This document shows, one piece after another, positions 60,000-64,000 of a DNA stretch of 64,000 nucleotides. The stretch covers positions 164,424,001-164,488,000 of the forward strand of contig JBITNC010000001.1 in assembly GCA_050084985.1 (NCBI GenBank). The letters run 5' to 3'. The position numbers and the translations under genes were made by a program. Origin of the DNA: Nageia nagi. Lineage: Eukaryota > Pinophyta. The number at the start of each line of letters is the position of its first letter. Positions within the stretch are counted from its first letter, which is position 1. Under the pieces are notes generated by a model that did no database searches, was not told the origin of the DNA, and saw only the letters and a list, made by a program, of their open reading frames with translations.

Positions 60000-60780
60000 A
60001 TCACATCAATAATTATATAAAATTATTTTGAAATTGGTATTACATATATCAACCCTCAAAATACATAAAATAACTTTCAAATACCAAAATCGAGCTTCTA
60101 AGGTGGCTAATTTACAATGGTTCCCTAATGACACCTTATAACCATAATTTTATATTAGAATAAATGATGTTTTTGATGGCTAGTTCAAAATCACCATTTT
60201 ATGTGTATATATAAGGTGTCTTTTTATGATAATAATAAATTTCCCTAAAATGTAATACAATGACCTTTAAAAACTTTCGTAAAAGTTGATTGTCTTCAAA
60301 AAGAAAAAATTAGGTGGGCACATTGCAAAATTTGGTGGATTGCCCAAAATTTGTTTGGCGCTTCCCACTCCCCATGATAGAGCTCATTCTGACAAAGCAC
60401 CAACATATCAAATAATGAGGGAAATAAGTATGAATGTAACTATCACCACCTCATGCAAACTAGTTAGGGTACTAAAATAATAATTGTTGTTATTTATTTA
60501 TTTTAGTATTATGTACAGTAAATAGAAGGAAAATAGGGCAAGGAAGGCAAATGAATCCATATATTGGTTGATTTACAAATTCATAGCATTATATATTTCT
60601 TCATCTAAATTCCCAACATGACCATATAGTATTGCATTTGTAATGTAATACAATAATAATTAGTCATGAAATTGCAATGAACCTAAGAAAAGAGTGAGAG
60701 GAAGATGCAAAGCACAAGGTGAACAAAAACATCACCATACTAGTCAAGGTATGAAGAAAAGAAAACCCCATTTTATCCAT
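60000..60780. other. Unassigned sequence
   Basis: A plus-strand frame at 60,286-60,480 (GGHIAKFGGLPKICLALPT) reads like protein but lies opposite in strand to its neighbours. I could not assign it and list it only as a curiosity. Confidence 0.3.
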
Positions 60781-60789
60781 GACCTATTT

Positions 60790-61380
60790 TTTCCACATGA
60801 GGTTATTTTGCATACATGTTTAGCAAGGTTGTTATCACAATTTCATATAAAAGAAACCCACATCTAGTTTTTTTTCGATTCCCAAAACCCCATTCTTCCA
60901 TGCCCCATTTTTCATAAATGTTTAGCATGGTTGTTATCATTATTTCATGCAAAAGAAACATACATCTAGTTATTTTTTCACATCCCATTTTATTTAAATA
61001 AAATCCTTTACATCTTAATGCTCCAACATATTGGATACATGTTTATCATGATTGTTATGCACAAATCCTTGTATGCTTGCACTACAACTATGAGATCATG
61101 GTAGTCAATACAACTATGGGATCCTCACCTACCTACAATACAACTATGAGATCCTTTCCTACCATAAATTCCCCTATTCCTACATTCTTATGTGATTTGA
61201 AAGTACCAAGCAGACACATCCACATGTTCGATTCAGATTCATGGGCATATTGACAAATAAGTTAGAAGCTTCCTCAAGATATCCTACATGAACATGTAGG
61301 ACAATAATGCATGAATAATTATTCACTATCTTTCCATTATTGGTCACTATATGTGGTTGTTTGCATTGTTGGTTTTGCAC
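60790..61380 (-). pseudogene. PPR-like repeat remnants
   Basis: Two copies of a FLL[HY]EI[MV]ITT[ML]LN[IM]Y[EA]K pattern are spaced 34 residues apart (about 60,962 and 60,860), with a third weaker copy near 61,065. Upstream (61,300-61,180), HVGYLEEASNLFVNMP resembles the ...A..LF..MP end of plant PPR motifs. The 34-35 residue period and the LNMYAK-like helix are PPR hallmarks. Stops and short length make it a relic. PPR proteins bind organelle RNA, so a functional copy would act in plastids or mitochondria. Confidence 0.4.
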
Positions 61381-61498
61381 TATAGTCTTATTCCCAATAG
61401 GTATATTGATATTTAGTGTTGGTGTTGGGATTTGTGGTGGTGCTTTACTATTTTGAGGGTTAGTTTATTTACTTTTTCTCTTCTAAGTTCAACCTCTT

Positions 61499-61990
61499 TT
61501 AGAGGCACAATGGTCCAATCCTATGTATTCTCTCATGCTCAAGTTTATCAATAAATTCCAACATAAAGTATAATTGTTGTTCCTCATTAGCCTTTTGAAA
61601 GTAATTAGTTTCTTGATCTTCAAAAATAGCTTCAACTTTTATTTCATGATCTTCTTTTGAAAAATTAGGATCATGTACATAAGCATCATTAATCATAATA
61701 TAAACTTGTTTAGCAATGTATTTTGCACTTTCATCATCAATCAACATGCACTTACTTTTATCCCTATTAGAACACGTAGGAATCATACTTGGACCATGAC
61801 CTTCAAGATGGGTTACCAGAGGTTCAGACTCTGCTTTGCTCTCCTCATTGACATCCTCAATGGTCACCTATTTTGAAGGTTCATTTTCTTTTGCTTCTAT
61901 GTTGTTGGTAGTGTGTGCATAATCTACATCGTTAGCAATGTTCTTCTTAATGGCAGAAACCCTTCATTTTCTAGACCTTGCATTTTCATA
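61499..61990 (-). pseudogene. Decayed coding region, unknown family (part 4, upstream)
   Basis: The clean part, 61,867-61,499, encodes 122 residues: TIEDVNEESKAESEPLVTHL, KCMLIDDESAKYIAKQVY, DPNFSKEDHEIKVEAIFEDQ and EEQQLYFMLEFIDKLEH. The frame seems to continue upstream to about 61,990 through one stop. It is acidic, has no known motif, and shares strand and style with parts 1-3. Confidence 0.4.
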
Positions 61991-62155
61991 AGAAAATAAA
62001 CTATCCAAGGATTATGATGTTGTTGAATCTGCTTCTAACAATTGATAATTTGTTAAGATATCTATAACTTATTTAGAATTATTAGTAGGATAATACTCCA
62101 ATTTTTCTTTATTACATAGCAATTTTTTTATTGATCTAGCATGACTAGGAATTCT

Positions 62156-62654
62156 TGATGGAATTAGCCTAGATCTAATTCCCAAGGTCCAAGACTAGGA
62201 AGCTAAATCATTCATCATTCAACATCTAATAAGCTACTAACACCATTCACATAATATGACACAATGTAATGTGGTTCCTCCCTCCTTGGGAGTACATCCA
62301 CAACTAGTTCTCTTATTCTCAAATCTATGTCTCTCTTACAACTATTCTCTAGCTCTCTCCTACACAACCAAGTAGAGTAATCTTACTCAAAACTTAGATA
62401 TCTTTACATGAGGAGAGGCCCTCTATTTATAGGTTGAGAGCACCTCCCTAACCTTCCTTTAACCCAAGGGTAAGGTTAGGGTTACATTAAATGTACCACC
62501 AAACTTCAACCTACCAACTAACTCCTTTGGTAAAGTCAAAGTCTACATATTAAAGAATTCTATTAATAACTTAAGGTATCTACATACCTTTAAGTGATTA
62601 ATTGAATTTACAAGGAGTCTAGATATTCACAATATTTCATTACAAATTCTAACA
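62156..62654 (-). repeat. 3' LTR of copia C
   Basis: On the minus strand it starts TGTTAGAATTTGTAATG at 62,654 and ends ...AATTCCATCA at 62,156 (499 bp). It carries ggttcctccctccttgggagtac, the counterpart of the conserved block in the other LTRs. Confidence 0.85.
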
Positions 62655-62665
62655 CTCCCCCTTAA
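62655..62665 (-). promoter_or_regulatory. Polypurine tract of copia C
   Basis: TTAAGGGGGAG on the minus strand abuts the LTR TG. Confidence 0.75.
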
Positions 62666-63143
62666 TGCAATATTGGGATAGAGCGTAGAAGAGAGAAGAG
62701 AGAGAGTAAGAGAGAGTTCTCCTCCATAGAGATACAAGTGGAGATGAGAACTTTTACATATTTTGAGAATCTTTTTGAGAACTAGTATGAGACTCACTAC
62801 ATTACCATTTGACAAAAAATGGTTTACAATACAATCATTAACCACAACTGGTTTCACTGTACATAGTAGTCAATCAACTTTAAGCTGACATGTGAGTCTC
62901 CATGAGTTTGCTTTCACAAGGTGAGTAACCTGCATTTTCTGAAGAAGATCCTGCATGCTACAAGCAACTCATGAACAAAATCAGTTAGATGCATCATATA
63001 TTCAAATAAGAGAATTAAATAATTCCATCTTATAAATAACTGATCAATGGTGCACTATAAGCCATCACGGAGATGCCAAGCCATTACTCATAGTCACCTG
63101 TTGTATATAGACATGTGTTGATTTTAAAAATAGAGCATAAAAA

Positions 63144-63440
63144 TTGTACAATGAGTTTCTCATGCAGAGCAAACTCACCACGGAGGTATAGAATGTACAA
63201 CAAGTTCGTCACGTAGAGCGAACTTACCATGGAGGTATATTAAATTACATGCTCAAAATTTGTACAATAAGTTTCTCACGCAGAGCAAACTCACCACGGA
63301 GGTATAAAATGTACAACAAGTTTGTCACGCAGAGCAAACTTACCACTGAGGTATAAAATAATCAACACTCTATAACAACAATTGTACAACAAGTTTATCA
63401 CGCAGAGCAAACTTACCACGGAGGTTTAGAATGTACAATA
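63144..63440. repeat. Five-unit 50-bp tandem array in copia C 3' region
   Basis: Five units of about 48-50 bp share the core cacgcagagcaaact[tc]accac. They are arranged as two dimers plus one, separated by short spacers (for example attaaattacatgctcaaaa). Related, more worn units occur at 35,930-36,105 in copia A. Confidence 0.85.
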
Positions 63441-63495
63441 AAAAAAGGGCCTCTTAGAGGTGAAGTTGTCATCACTAACAAAAGTTTAAACTTCA

Positions 63496-63508
63496 CTCCC
63501 CCTTGAGG
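63496..63508 (-). promoter_or_regulatory. Second polypurine-like tract, internal
   Basis: CTCAAGGGGGAGT on the minus strand lies about 40 bp after the RNase H stop and closely resembles the tract at the LTR, 830 bp away. Copia A has a matching CTCAAGGGGGAGT at about 36,184-36,198. Confidence 0.5.
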
Positions 63509-63548
63509 GCAACTTCACCAACCCTAGAGAATCCCTAAGCTTGCAGAA

Positions 63549-64000
63549 CTAAGCTTCAGGAAGGGGCTTGGTGAACAAATCAGCGGAGTTGTCAGTAGAT
63601 GGACAATACTGCAAGTGTATGATGTCATCTAGAACCTTCTCCCTGATAAAATGAGCTTGGATTTCTACATGTTTGGTTCGCTGATGGAACACAGGATTCT
63701 TAGCCAAAGAGATAGCTGATTGATTATCTGACGAAATAAGAGATGGGCCATTTTGCTGATACCCAATTTCGTTCAGAAGATGTCTTAGCCAAATAGCTTC
63801 TTGGGCGGTAACAGACATGGCTCGATATTCGGCTTCGGTGGTAGAAAGAGTCACAGTAGGTTGCTTCTTGGAAGCCCAAGAGATAGCACCTGAACCAATG
63901 CTAAACACATATGCAGAGGTGGATTTTCTATCATCTCTATCTCCCCCATAATCAGAATCTGAGAACCCTGAGAGAACAATCGAGGGCACTTTGGAATACT
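63549..64000 (-). CDS. Copia C RNase H domain, partial polyprotein
   Basis: The frame is open from the window edge to a TAG at 63,551-63,549, about 150 residues. RNase H hallmarks are all visible: SDSDYGGDRDDRKSTSAYVF (first Asp), TLSTTEAEYRAM (Glu), ISSDNQSAISLAKNPVFHQR (Asp) and KHVEIQAHFIREKV, ending in ADLFTKPLPEA, the usual copia polyprotein end. There are no internal stops or shifts, unlike the same region of copia A. The rest of pol lies outside the window. Whether the whole element is intact cannot be judged here. Confidence 0.92.
   Translation of the reverse strand, partial: YSKVPSIVLSGFSDSDYGGDRDDRKSTSAYVFSIGSGAISWASKKQPTVTLSTTEAEYRAMSVTAQEAIWLRHLLNEIGYQQNGPSLISSDNQSAISLAKNPVFHQRTKHVEIQAHFIREKVLDDIIHLQYCPSTDNSADLFTKPLPEA

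Larger units (their letters stand above)
62156..64000 (-). mobile_element. Ty1/copia element C, 3' part, runs off the window
   Basis: The 3' LTR (62,156-62,654), polypurine tract, repeat-bearing 3' region and RNase H are present on the minus strand; the rest lies beyond position 64,000. The clean RNase H frame makes this the youngest-looking copia copy here. The base before the LTR is part of attct (62,151-62,155), a candidate target duplication to match at the other end. Confidence 0.88.

Noticed and set aside
63144-63440. Possible CRISPR-like array of regularly spaced repeats
   Set aside because: Units are contiguous or separated by family-specific spacers inside a copia 3' region in plant DNA; there are no unique spacers of constant length and no cas genes.

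Overview
The window reads as nuclear DNA of a seed plant, most likely a gymnosperm. It is AT-rich and contains one host gene that is clearly supported, stretched over about 11 kb by a 10.2-kb intron. The rest is mostly old, nested and decayed transposable elements (Ty1/copia, Ty3/gypsy, hAT, LINE). The lineage is an inference; no species marker was found.

Layout. 1-12,596 is mostly non-coding: short tandem duplications, a hAT-like MITE (6,944-7,914), a decayed coiled-coil reading frame (about 9,540-10,175) and the tail of a LINE (10,690-11,060). 12,597-23,913 (minus) is a four-exon gene for a 298-residue RING-like zinc-finger protein; all three introns are phase 0. Its last large intron holds a 129-bp tandem repeat interrupted by a solo LTR (13,610-20,039, 5-bp target duplications). 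That LTR is split by a BED/DUF659-type hAT transposon (about 14,129-19,275), which itself contains an LTR-less gypsy gag-protease fragment (about 16,270-17,585). A tRNA-like sequence lies at 21,283-21,351.

23,990-34,565 does not behave like real DNA: single bases are almost always expanded into runs. I read it as a sequencing or assembly artefact and annotate no genes in it. It also hides the promoter of the zinc-finger gene.

34,966-64,000 is dominated by one copia family in two LTR subfamilies. Copia A (34,966-about 40,388, minus) has both LTRs, but its 5' LTR is fused directly to gag. Copia B (44,980-about 51,054, plus) has a 5' LTR, PBS, 2.7-kb leader and gag-pol, but is cut off in reverse transcriptase and flanked by about 94-bp direct repeats. 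A pair of related LTRs (42,748-43,259 with PBS; 55,462-about 55,972 with polypurine tract) brackets copia B. That pair also brackets host-like pieces: a WAT1/EamA-like C-terminal fragment and a possible transit-peptide first exon. This could be a non-autonomous element carrying host DNA. Copia C enters from the right edge (62,156-64,000, minus) with an intact RNase H frame, a 50-bp repeat array and two polypurine tracts. Between 56,402 and 61,990 the minus strand holds an unrecognised decayed coding region with membrane-like segments, interrupted by PPR-like repeats.

The genes do not form a pathway. The story is a host gene whose intron absorbed serial insertions, beside a copia cluster showing several aberrant integration or rearrangement products.
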